A stretch of DNA of 9,021 nucleotides, taken from NCBI GenBank assembly GCA_026388755.1, contig JAPLJE010000310.1, positions 1 to 9,021 of the forward strand, given 5' to 3'. Within the stretch, counting starts at the first letter, position 1. Every line of letters begins with the position of its first letter. This document shows positions 1 to 6,940 of this stretch, piece after piece. The position numbers and the translations under genes were made by a program. The DNA comes from Deltaproteobacteria bacterium. GTDB lineage: Bacteria > Desulfobacterota > Desulfobacteria > Desulfobacterales > Desulfatirhabdiaceae. The notes beneath the pieces were generated by a model, which was not told the DNA's origin, made no database searches, and saw only the letters and a program-made list of their open reading frames with translations.

Positions 1-1
1 C

Positions 2-751
2 GCCGGGACCCATGCCGTTGGCGATGCTTTTAAAATCATCCAGAGAGGTGCTGCAGACGCCATGATTACCGGCGGAATGGAGTCGGTCATTACGCCCACC
101 TGTATCGCCGGTTTCAACGCCATGAAAGCGCTTTCCACGCGAAACGATGCCCCGGAAAAAGCATCAAGGCCTTTTGACAGCGGCAGAGACGGTTTTGTCG
201 TTGGCGAAGGCAGCGGCATTCTGATACTGGAAGCTCTCGATTTCGCCCTGGAAAGAGGCGCCAGAATCTACGCCGAAGTTGTGGGATATGGCATGAGTGG
301 CGATGCGTTTCACATGACAGCGCCCGCTCCTGGCGGCGAAGGGGCGGCCCGCTGTATGCAGGCTGCCATTAAGGATGCCGGCATTTCCGAAACAGAAATT
401 GATTATATCAATGCTCACGGAACCTCTACACAGATGAACGACCAGTATGAAACAATGGCCATCAAGTCGGTGTTCAAGGATCATGCCTACCGGCTGGCAA
501 TCAGTGCTACCAAGTCCATGACCGGTCATCTTCTGGGAGGGGGCGGCGGCGTCGAGGCTGTTTTTACTGCCCTGGCCATTCAACACGGAATGATTCCGCC
601 CACGCTGAATCTGGACAACCCTTCACCGGAATGCGATCTGGATTATGTTCCCAATCAGGCTCGAAAAAAGAGTGTGACTTACGCCATGTCCAATTCATTC
701 GGGTTTGGGGGAACCAATGCCTGTCTGATCCTGAAACAGATGACCGACTGA
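2..751 (+). CDS. fabF: 3-oxoacyl-[acyl-carrier-protein] synthase II (FabF/KAS II), 3' part
   Basis: This cytoplasmic type II fatty-acid synthesis enzyme condenses malonyl-ACP with a growing acyl-ACP. The frame is open from base 2, so the gene starts upstream; 249 codons are visible of the roughly 410 usual for FabF. The first visible residues ([10 protein letters not shown]) directly follow the place where the active-site Cys sits, so that Cys is just outside the window. The two catalytic His residues are present: NAHGTST (His codon 416-418) and KSMTGH (His codon 527-529, with the conserved Lys just before it). The C-terminal [11 protein letters not shown] signature ends the thiolase fold. 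The glycine run after KSMTGH reads GGGGG where E. coli FabF has GAAGA, probably a neutral variation. A FabF-like ketosynthase of a secondary-metabolite or polyunsaturated-lipid cluster cannot be excluded without the upstream genes, but nothing here suggests it. Confidence 0.93.
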   Translation, partial: AGTHAVGDAFKIIQRGAADAMITGGMESVITPTCIAGFNAMKALSTRNDAPEKASRPFDSGRDGFVVGEGSGILILEALDFALERGARIYAEVVGYGMSGDAFHMTAPAPGGEGAARCMQAAIKDAGISETEIDYINAHGTSTQMNDQYETMAIKSVFKDHAYRLAISATKSMTGHLLGGGGGVEAVFTALAIQHGMIPPTLNLDNPSPECDLDYVPNQARKKSVTYAMSNSFGFGGTNACLILKQMTD

Positions 752-756
752 AGGTA

Positions 757-1091
757 TTAACGACCCCGTCTTGACCTCTGTGCCCACTTTTCAACAACAT
801 CAAGCAGTTCCTGCGACTTGAACGGCTTGGATATGTAGTCATCCATGCCGGCTTCCAGCATTTTTCCCGATCTCCTTAGCCAGAAGCAGCTGTGACAGCG
901 CATTTTCTCAAAATTCTGCCTCTTCGACAAAACACACCCAGCCTTCAAGGTCTTCTCTAAGGAGGTGCCGATTTATCCGGGTTATTATCCACAATCAGAA
1001 TCCGCTGTCTCTGAATATCGACAGGAAGAATCGGCGCCTTTATCAACCCCTCGGTCTGTTTTTTCAGAACAGCGGTAAACCAGAAGGATAT
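757..1091 (-). pseudogene. Decayed C-terminal end of a hybrid histidine kinase (ATPase tail plus receiver domain)
   Basis: Pieces of one familiar protein appear on the - strand in order, but in different frames. Positions 1088-960 give SFWFTAVLKKQ, matching the end of a HisKA-type ATPase domain (usually GSTFWFTAV), then a linker and RILIVDNN, the first strand and acidic pocket of a receiver, and then a stop at 959-957. Positions 958-911 in another frame give REDLEGW and VEEAEF, typical of helix 1 and strand 2, then a stop. Positions 899-861 return to the first frame with AVTAASG, a stop and GDREK. Positions 861-760 in the third frame give MLEAGMDDYISKPF, the receiver end with its conserved Lys (828-826), and a stop at 759-757. 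About 50 residues, including the phospho-accepting Asp, are missing between 911 and 899. It cannot encode a working receiver. The upstream kinase body is absent from the window, so this is a stranded remnant, perhaps left by recombination among kinase paralogues. Confidence 0.78.
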
Positions 1092-1145
1092 CAATGGGAT
1101 TTTTGATCATCGTTTCATGCTGTTTCGGTATCATGCACAGAAAGC

Positions 1146-1179
1146 GGATATTTTTGATTTGAAAGTTTATGAAATATCC
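1146..1179. repeat. 8-bp inverted repeat upstream of acetoacetyl-CoA synthetase
   Basis: GGATATTT (1146-1153) and AAATATCC (1172-1179) are perfect inverted copies with an 18-base spacer, about 95 bases before the synthetase start. The spacing would suit an operator for a dimeric regulator, but the arms are AT-rich and could be chance. I see no confident -35/-10 pair next to it. Confidence 0.3.
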
Positions 1180-1260
1180 ATTATGGAAGGAGCTGAATCG
1201 AATCCTTATAACATAAATCAAAATGCAAAGAAATTCAAATGATTTAGACATTAACACAGA

Positions 1261-1266
1261 AAGGAA
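1261..1266 (+). promoter_or_regulatory. Ribosome binding site deciding the acetoacetyl-CoA synthetase start
   Basis: AAGGAA ends 7 bases before the ATG at 1274, a normal spacing. It lies only 1 base before the in-frame ATG at 1268, and the in-frame ATG at 1223 has no comparable site. This favours 1274 as the start. Confidence 0.6.
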
Positions 1267-1273
1267 GATGGTC

Positions 1274-3229
1274 ATGGGTAAAATGTTATGGAAACCCTCA
1301 AAGGAAATAATTCAGCAAACGAACATGTTCAGGTTTATGAATAGCGTCAATGAGCGGCAAGGGCTGCAAATTTCGCAATACTCAGAACTCTATCAGTGGT
1401 CTATTGATCACATTTCGGATTTCTGGGCATTACTCTGGGAGTTTGTGGAAATCAAAGCCTCAGCAGCATACACCGAGGTAGTGGACGATCCAACACGAAT
1501 GCCCGGAGCCAAATGGTTTACCGGCTCAAGCCTGAATTTTGCCGAGAATCTGCTTCGATATCGCGATGATCGAACAGCCCTGATATTTAAAGGAGAAGCC
1601 CTGCCTTCTACCCGAACCAGTTATGCCGAGCTCTATGAAGAAGTGGCCAGAGTCGCCGCATCCCTGAAAGCCTCTGGGGTTAAACCCGGAGAACGCGTGG
1701 TGGGCTTTACTCCAAATATGCCCCAGGCCATTGTTGCAATGCTGGCGGCAACCAGCCTGGGCGCCGTATGGTCGTCCTGTTCGCCGGATTTTGGCATTAA
1801 GGGGGTTCTGGACCGCTTTGGACAGATCAAACCCAAAATCCTCTTTACGGCAAACGGGTACTGGTTCAAGGGAAAGGCCATGGATTGCCTGGAGCGCATC
1901 TCCGGCATCCTCAAGGAGCTGCCCTCCATCGAAAAGGTGGTGGTAATCCCCTATACCGAAACAGATCCGGATATTCGAAATATTTCCAATGCGGTGCATT
2001 ACCGAGATTTTCTAACCTCCGGGCCTGTTCCGGAAATCACATTTACCCAGCTGCCGTTCGACCATCCCCTCTATATTATGTATTCGTCCGGCACAACCGG
2101 CCTTCCCAAATGCATGGTTCAGAGCGCCGGCGGTATTCTGCTGCATCACCTGAAAGAGCATGTCCTTCATGTGGATTTGAAACGAAAAGATGTGCTGTTT
2201 TATTTTACAACCTGCGGCTGGATGATGTGGAACTGGTTGGTCAGCGGACTCGCCAGCGGTGCTACCCTGGTCCTTTATGACGGAAATCCGTTTCATCCCC
2301 AACCCGGAGAGCTGTGGAAAATGGCTCAGGACGAAAAAATCACAGTATTTGGAACCAGTGCGGGATATATTTCTGCCCTTCAGAATACAGGCGTTATTCC
2401 CAGAAATGCGTATGATCTGACGCCACTTCGAGCGATTCTTTCCACCGGCTCTCCACTGGCTGTTGAAGGCTTTGAGTTTATCTATGATGCGGTTAAAAGT
2501 GATCTTCAACTCGCTTCTATTTCAGGAGGCTCTGACCTGAACGGTTGTTTTGCCCTGGGAAATCCGATGGACCCGGTATATGCCGGAGAACTCCAGTGCC
2601 GGGGACTTGCCATGAAAGTGGAAGCCTTTGACAGTGATGGAAAACCCGTTATCGGGCAACAGGGCGAGCTGGTCTGCACCGCACCTTTTCCATCCATGCC
2701 CATTTATTTTTGGGATGATCCGGATGGTAAAAAATATCATTCCGCATATTTTGATGTCTATCCCAATGTCTGGCGCCATGGAGATTTTATTGAAATCAAC
2801 GAAAGGGGCGGCGTAACGATATACGGCAGGTCGGATGCCACGTTAAACCCGGGCGGAGTTCGCATCGGAACCGCTGAAATCTATCGCCAGGTGGAACAGC
2901 TGGAAGAAATTGAGGACAGCCTGGTCATCGGCCAGGACTGGAAAAACGATGTCCGCGTTATCCTGTTTGTTAAAATGATGGCTGGCCACAGCTTGACAGA
3001 GGCGCTTAAGCAAAAAATTCGTCAGGTGATTCGAGCGAATGCATCGCCCAGGCATGTTCCAGCCAAGATCATTGAAGTACCTGCCATTCCCTACACCCTG
3101 AACATGAAAAAAGTCGAGCTGGCGGTCAAAAAAGTCATTCAGAATCAGCCGGTTAAAAACAAGGATGCGCTAAGCAATCCCCAGTCCCTGGATTTTTATG
3201 CCGACCTAAAAGCGCTTCAGGAGGATTAA
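1274..3229 (+). CDS. Acetoacetyl-CoA synthetase (acetoacetate-CoA ligase)
   Basis: This cytoplasmic ANL-superfamily enzyme activates acetoacetate to acetoacetyl-CoA through an acyl-AMP intermediate, linking ketone-body or polyhydroxybutyrate-type intermediates to beta-oxidation or lipid synthesis. With the start at 1274 the protein has 651 residues, the usual size of the family; an in-frame ATG at 1223 would add 17 residues with no better ribosome binding site. An N-terminal acyl-CoA synthetase cap is followed by the AMP-binding core: YSSGTTGLPK at residues 270-279 (phosphate loop), TTCGWMMWNW, STGSPL, WRHGD with Asp 504 (ribose binding) and GRSD with Asp 521 (hinge). The C-terminal lysine region reads PYTLNMKK, with Lys 612 the likely adenylation Lys. 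WMMWNW and the PYTL...KKVE tail distinguish acetoacetyl-CoA synthetases from acetyl-CoA or propionyl-CoA synthetases. The residue before Lys 612 is Met where many relatives have Gly. The gene stands alone and ends before a strong terminator. Confidence 0.93.
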   Translation: MGKMLWKPSKEIIQQTNMFRFMNSVNERQGLQISQYSELYQWSIDHISDFWALLWEFVEIKASAAYTEVVDDPTRMPGAKWFTGSSLNFAENLLRYRDDRTALIFKGEALPSTRTSYAELYEEVARVAASLKASGVKPGERVVGFTPNMPQAIVAMLAATSLGAVWSSCSPDFGIKGVLDRFGQIKPKILFTANGYWFKGKAMDCLERISGILKELPSIEKVVVIPYTETDPDIRNISNAVHYRDFLTSGPVPEITFTQLPFDHPLYIMYSSGTTGLPKCMVQSAGGILLHHLKEHVLHVDLKRKDVLFYFTTCGWMMWNWLVSGLASGATLVLYDGNPFHPQPGELWKMAQDEKITVFGTSAGYISALQNTGVIPRNAYDLTPLRAILSTGSPLAVEGFEFIYDAVKSDLQLASISGGSDLNGCFALGNPMDPVYAGELQCRGLAMKVEAFDSDGKPVIGQQGELVCTAPFPSMPIYFWDDPDGKKYHSAYFDVYPNVWRHGDFIEINERGGVTIYGRSDATLNPGGVRIGTAEIYRQVEQLEEIEDSLVIGQDWKNDVRVILFVKMMAGHSLTEALKQKIRQVIRANASPRHVPAKIIEVPAIPYTLNMKKVELAVKKVIQNQPVKNKDALSNPQSLDFYADLKALQED

Positions 3230-3264
3230 AGCAACTGTTCCAAAACGCATTGATAAAGACAAAA

Positions 3265-3301
3265 AAAATGGCTGGCCAGGAACGCCCCGGCCAGCCATTT
3301 T
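3265..3301 (+). terminator. Intrinsic terminator after acetoacetyl-CoA synthetase
   Basis: AAAATGGCTGGCC (3265-3277) and GGCCAGCCATTTT (3289-3301) form a perfect 13-bp stem around an 11-base loop, 36 bases after the stop codon. The left arm is preceded by further A's and the right arm ends in TTTT, so the hairpin could also stop transcription from the other side, though the T run is short. Confidence 0.85.
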
Positions 3302-3342
3302 AAAGGAGGAAAAAGATGAAGAAATTATTAGGTTTGACTTAA
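3302..3342 (+). other. Eight-codon reading frame with strong ribosome binding site (mini-ORF or gene remnant)
   Basis: Directly behind the terminator, AAAGGAGG (3302-3309) precedes an ATG at 3316 by 6 bases, an almost ideal translation start. The frame reads MKKLLGLT and stops at TAA (3340-3342). The start resembles that of a lipoprotein or exported protein, but no signal-peptide continuation is visible in any frame after the stop. It could be a leader peptide, a truncated gene whose body was lost, or chance. Nothing supports a function for the peptide. Confidence 0.4.
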
Positions 3343-3733
3343 TTATATGCAAACACCCGGCCAAACGCTGCTGTTTTTTTATATTTTTTTATTAAAATTA
3401 TTTTATGTCTACATTTCAACTATTTATATCGGATACAAAAACGCATTTATCGATATTTTTGCTGCCTATCCAACACGGTCAACCTGAAAAGTTCAAAACC
3501 ATGAACTCGCTTTTTCCCGGATTTTTTTAACTTTCTGATTTATAATACAATACAGTTATAAACGATGTTCAAAAAAATAAACTCTTCCCTCCGATTTCAA
3601 AAATAAGATATTAACAATTTGTTATCAAGGGGTTTATGTTGGGTTTATTTTTTTGAACTTCATCCTGCCGGAACTGAAATGACAGTCAAAAAACAGTCCA
3701 GGGATTGGATTCTGTTTGTTCCCTCATATTTAT
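3343..3733. other. AT-rich non-coding region between converging genes
   Basis: About 390 bases separate the mini-ORF from the end of the YchF-like gene. No reading frame here has coding character. It contains long T runs (around 3375-3390 and 3522-3528), a TATAAT at 3541-3546 on the + strand without a recognisable -35, AGTTCA/TGAACT at 3490-3507, the 92-bp inverted-repeat segment at 3567-3658, and an inner TAACAA-T-TTGTTA palindrome at 3612-3624. A small RNA or a relic element is possible; neither is shown. Confidence 0.5.
3567..3658. repeat. 92-bp segment bounded by perfect 16-bp inverted repeats
   Basis: GTTCAAAAAAATAAAC (3567-3582) and its exact reverse complement (3643-3658) enclose 60 bases that hold the TAACAA-T-TTGTTA palindrome (3612-3624) and a GGGTTTAT direct repeat (3630-3637 and 3641-3648). 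There is no clear target-site duplication outside the arms (left flank CGAT, right flank TTCA). It could be a small miniature element, a protein-binding region or a large hairpin at the meeting point of converging transcripts. Confidence 0.55.
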
Positions 3734-4768
3734 TCAGACATTAAACCGAAAGTTGATGATGTCCCCGTCCAGAACTTCATATGTTTTCCCTTCCAAGCGA
3801 AATGTGCCGCGTTTCCGGGCTTCCGCCTGGTTTCCCGCATCCATCAAGTCCTTATAAGAAATGGTTTCCGCACGTATAAACCCTTTTTTGATATCGGAAT
3901 GAATCACTTCTGCAGCATCCAGAGCCGAGGTTCCCCTGCGTATGGTCCATGCCCTGACCTCATCTTCACCAACCGTAAAAAAAGACATCAGCCCCAGCAG
4001 GCTGTAGGACATCTGAATCACGCGATCTGTTGCCGATGCGGTAATATTGAATTCCGTCAGAAATTCCCTGGCTTCATCTTCGGTCATTCGAATCAGTTCC
4101 TGCTCGAGCTTGGCCTTGATGACCATGCAAGGTTCCGCCAAAGTTATTGCAGGAATATCCGGCATAACATCGTCATCGTCTGCATTGTTGAACAAAACCA
4201 TCATGGGTTTGGCCGACATAAAAGCAAAACCTCTCAATATTGGGGCAGCAGCGAGTTCCGGGATTTTTCGAAGCGGCATTTCATTTTCCAGATGTTTCAA
4301 GCATTGCGTAATCAAAGATAACTCTACCTGATCAATTTTCTTGCCACGTTTTTTATCGGTTTCCATGCGTTCCTGACGTTTTTCTACCATAACCAGATCC
4401 GAAAGAATCAATTCCTGATTGATTCTTTGAAAATCGGACAACTGCCGCGGAGTTTCCCCCCCTATACCCATGACATTTCGAACAACAAGAATAATCGCAT
4501 CACAGTCTCGAACCTGTGACCACGCACTTTGTTCTTTTCCGGCATCTTTTTTGGCGGGCGATTTTCCAGGCAAAAGATATTCTATCTGAGCATATATGGT
4601 TTTACGAGGGTGATATATCTGGCTTAATACATCCACACGGGAATCCGGAACCTGAAGGGTGGCGATTCGGGGTTCTGCTTTTCCGGTTGTATTTGAAAGG
4701 CTTCGGGTCAGGGCTTCAAAAACAGTTGTTTTCCCTGATCCCGGACAGCCGATAATGCCTATTTTCAT
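3734..4768 (-). CDS. Divergent YchF/Obg-family GTP/ATP-binding protein with DUF933 (TGS-like) C-terminus
   Basis: The 344 residues follow the YchF plan (E. coli YchF has 363). The P-loop GCPGSGKT is at residues 7-14, VPDSRVDVL near 40-48, and the SAKPMMVLFNNAD strand at 185-197. The C-terminal MSFFTVGEDEVRAW to DGDIINFRFNV block is the YchF-specific DUF933 domain. YchF proteins are cytoplasmic, ribosome-associated NTPases, often preferring ATP. Oddities: the DxxG (DIAGL) switch motif is replaced by LLPGKS at 65-70, the glycine-rich stretch after it (GASxGxGLGN in typical YchF) is missing, and the usual NxxE base-recognition motif reads NNAD (194-197). It is therefore probably a specialised paralogue rather than the housekeeping YchF, and its NTPase activity is uncertain. 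AAAAGGA at 4775-4781 gives the start a good ribosome binding site. It lies 83 bases after the branching enzyme and may share its transcript. Confidence 0.82.
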   Translation of the reverse strand: MKIGIIGCPGSGKTTVFEALTRSLSNTTGKAEPRIATLQVPDSRVDVLSQIYHPRKTIYAQIEYLLPGKSPAKKDAGKEQSAWSQVRDCDAIILVVRNVMGIGGETPRQLSDFQRINQELILSDLVMVEKRQERMETDKKRGKKIDQVELSLITQCLKHLENEMPLRKIPELAAAPILRGFAFMSAKPMMVLFNNADDDDVMPDIPAITLAEPCMVIKAKLEQELIRMTEDEAREFLTEFNITASATDRVIQMSYSLLGLMSFFTVGEDEVRAWTIRRGTSALDAAEVIHSDIKKGFIRAETISYKDLMDAGNQAEARKRGTFRLEGKTYEVLDGDIINFRFNV

Positions 4769-4851
4769 TTATATTCCTTTTCTCTTAATCATTTTCTCAA
4801 AGAAGTTTTGGTACGGCTTTTTCTTGTCCTGGATCAGAACTGGTTGAATAA

Positions 4852-6885
4852 TCAACTTTTGCTGTCAATCGATTGAAGCACCAGGGCGGTTCTAGAAGGT
4901 AAATACAGGCTGATGAAATGGGATGTTTCATTGTTTGCGGCGTGCATTCGTGTAAAATGGATCTGGCCGGATTTAAGCCGCTCGTGTCCTCCGAATTCGA
5001 ACAAATCGCTGTGAAAAATCATTTCATATTTTCCAGGCGAAAAAGGAATTTGATAATCACTGAAAGAGATTGTGGGATGAAAATTGAACAAAAAAAACAG
5101 TCCGGCCCGTTCAATGGCAATGACCTCATCGTGATTATGCTCATAAAGAAGCTGGATACGAGGACTTTCAAAAAGCCGAAAGGCTTTGACCAGAGTAATC
5201 ATTTCCTGATCAAAACGGGCCAGAAAATGATATCTTAATTTCGGATTATCCACTAAATGCCACTGGCGTCTGGCAAATCGGTAGGACCAATTGTTTCCTT
5301 CACGGGGAAAATCAATCCATTCCGGGTGGCCAAATTCATTTCCCATGAAATTCAGATACCCGCTGTCCGCGGTAATGATCGTGATAAAACGAATCAATCG
5401 GTGAAGCGCCATTCCCCTTTCAACCCGGAGATTGTTTTTGTGATTTACGGACATTGCATCATACATATCTGAACCCATCAGCCTGAATATCAGTGTTTGA
5501 TCTCCCACAAGGGCCTGATCATGAGATTCCGTATAACTGATGGTTTTTTCATCCGGCCTGCGGTTGGTCAATTCAAACCACAAATGACCGATCGGCCAAG
5601 ATTCATCCGGATATTCCTTAGTCAGTCGGATCCAATAATCGGGTATGCCCATTGCAAACCGATAGTCAAATCCGATTCCACCTGCCGTTACCGGTACCGC
5701 TAGTCCAGGCATGCCACTAACATCTTCGGCAATGGTGATGGCATCCGGATTGATTTCATGAATTAGCGTATTGGCCAGCGACAGATAGGTCAGCGCGCCT
5801 TCATCCACCGATTCATCAAAATAGAAGGAATAACCGGTAAAAGCCTTACCCAGACCATGATGATCATACATCATACTGGTAACACCATCAAAACGAAATC
5901 CATCCAGTTGATATTCTTCCAGCCAGAACCGGCAGTTGGACAGTAAAAATGCCAAAACTTCTGATTTTTGATAATCAAAACATCGGGAATTCCAGGCAGG
6001 ATGAAGGCCTTTGGGGCCGTCATGAAAATATTGGTGGGTAGAGCCGTCAAAACGACTGAGACCTTCCACTTCGTTGATGACCGCATGGGAGTGGATCATA
6101 TCCATGATGACTTTCAGTCCACTACCGTGCGCTGTATCTATCAGTTCTTTAAACTCATCTGGAGTCCCAAACCGGGAAGATACGGCAAAAAAACTGGAAA
6201 CCTGATATCCAAAAGAGCCGTAGTAGGGATGCTCTTGTATGGCCATCAACTGGATGGTGTTGTATCCGGTTTTTAAAATTCTGGGTATGATGTTTTCGGT
6301 AAATTCCTTGAAGGATCCGACTTTTTCCGCATCCTGAGCCATTCCTACATGGGCTTCATAGATCAGAAGAGACTTGTTTTCGTCAATTTTTGATGATTTC
6401 CACTGATAGGCGGATTCCGGATTCCAGACTTGTGCATTAAAAATCAGCGTAACCGGATCCTGAACAACCCGGCGTGCATAAGCTGGAATTCGATCTCCCT
6501 GTCCATCTTTCCAGTGAATACGAAGCCGGTACAACTCTCCGTGATGAAGAACATTTTCCGGAAAACAAAGTGTCCATATACCTTCCGGGTCTGTTCGGGT
6601 AAGTTGAAACTCTTTTTTTTCTTTCCATCCGGTTACATCTCCAACAAAAAATATTTGAGATGCAAACGGAGCCCATTCCCGAAACACCCATTGGTTTTTT
6701 TCGTGATGAAGCCCGAGATAGGTGTGGGAAGCGGCAAAATCATACAGAGATTGATGTTTCTTAATGATATCGTTTTTTTTTTCAATCCGTTGATTAAATC
6801 GACTGAGAAGTACGGGTTGATAAGGCTTCAGCAGCGGATCTGACTGAAGCCAGTTGTGAAAAGCACTTTTTTCATCTCTTTTCAT
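4852..6885 (-). CDS. 1,4-alpha-glucan branching enzyme, eukaryotic (GBE1-like, GH13_8) type
   Basis: This enzyme cleaves alpha-1,4 glucan chains and re-attaches them through alpha-1,6 bonds in glycogen synthesis. The 677 residues contain an N-terminal CBM48-like beta domain (about 60-150, with WVFREWAP and VGDVTGW), the GH13 barrel (about 200-540) and a C-terminal beta domain. Catalytic residues are in place: DMIHSHA (262-268), nucleophile Asp 333 in DGFRFDG, acid/base Glu 387 in TIAEDVSG, and His 455-Asp 456 in YTESHD. The wording of these blocks (EVEGLSRFDG, YFHDGPKGLHPAW, MMYDHHG, MGNEFGHPEWIDFPREGN) is that of animal, fungal and plant branching enzymes rather than standard bacterial GlgB (GH13_9). 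The start at 6885 has only a weak ribosome binding site (GGCAAG). It lies 55 bases after the lytic transglycosylase stop and upstream of the YchF-like gene. No other glycogen gene is in the window. Confidence 0.93.
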   Translation of the reverse strand: MKRDEKSAFHNWLQSDPLLKPYQPVLLSRFNQRIEKKNDIIKKHQSLYDFAASHTYLGLHHEKNQWVFREWAPFASQIFFVGDVTGWKEKKEFQLTRTDPEGIWTLCFPENVLHHGELYRLRIHWKDGQGDRIPAYARRVVQDPVTLIFNAQVWNPESAYQWKSSKIDENKSLLIYEAHVGMAQDAEKVGSFKEFTENIIPRILKTGYNTIQLMAIQEHPYYGSFGYQVSSFFAVSSRFGTPDEFKELIDTAHGSGLKVIMDMIHSHAVINEVEGLSRFDGSTHQYFHDGPKGLHPAWNSRCFDYQKSEVLAFLLSNCRFWLEEYQLDGFRFDGVTSMMYDHHGLGKAFTGYSFYFDESVDEGALTYLSLANTLIHEINPDAITIAEDVSGMPGLAVPVTAGGIGFDYRFAMGIPDYWIRLTKEYPDESWPIGHLWFELTNRRPDEKTISYTESHDQALVGDQTLIFRLMGSDMYDAMSVNHKNNLRVERGMALHRLIRFITIITADSGYLNFMGNEFGHPEWIDFPREGNNWSYRFARRQWHLVDNPKLRYHFLARFDQEMITLVKAFRLFESPRIQLLYEHNHDEVIAIERAGLFFLFNFHPTISFSDYQIPFSPGKYEMIFHSDLFEFGGHERLKSGQIHFTRMHAANNETSHFISLYLPSRTALVLQSIDSKS

Positions 6886-6940
6886 CTTGCCATATTTATC
6901 TCAACAGAATCTCTGTATTCTAATTTTCCCAAAAAACATC

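Noticed and set aside
530..553. Unusual glycine run in FabF as a sequencing error
   Set aside because: The frame stays open and the downstream motifs align normally, so it is most simply a natural variant of the glycine-rich turn.
164..586. 140-codon open frame on the - strand within fabF
   Set aside because: It overlaps the conserved FabF active-site blocks on the other strand and shows no protein family features.
985..1275. 96-codon open frame on the - strand overlapping the start of acetoacetyl-CoA synthetase
   Set aside because: Its right part overlaps the synthetase start and its left part is an out-of-frame reading of the kinase remnant, where another frame gives FWFTAV and RILIVD.
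3098..3112. Met in place of Gly before the catalytic Lys of acetoacetyl-CoA synthetase as a sign of inactivity
   Set aside because: The Lys itself and all other core motifs are intact; a single neighbouring substitution is not evidence of lost function.
3700..3724. AGGGA/TCCCT hairpin as terminator for the YchF-like gene
   Set aside because: The stem is only 5 bp with a 15-base loop and lies several bases from the T run, too weak to call.
3716..4321. 201-codon open frame on the + strand
   Set aside because: It lies antisense to the YchF-like gene, whose P-loop, KP strand and DUF933 end are clear on the - strand. The + strand protein is rich in His, Cys, Phe and Arg with no recognisable motif.
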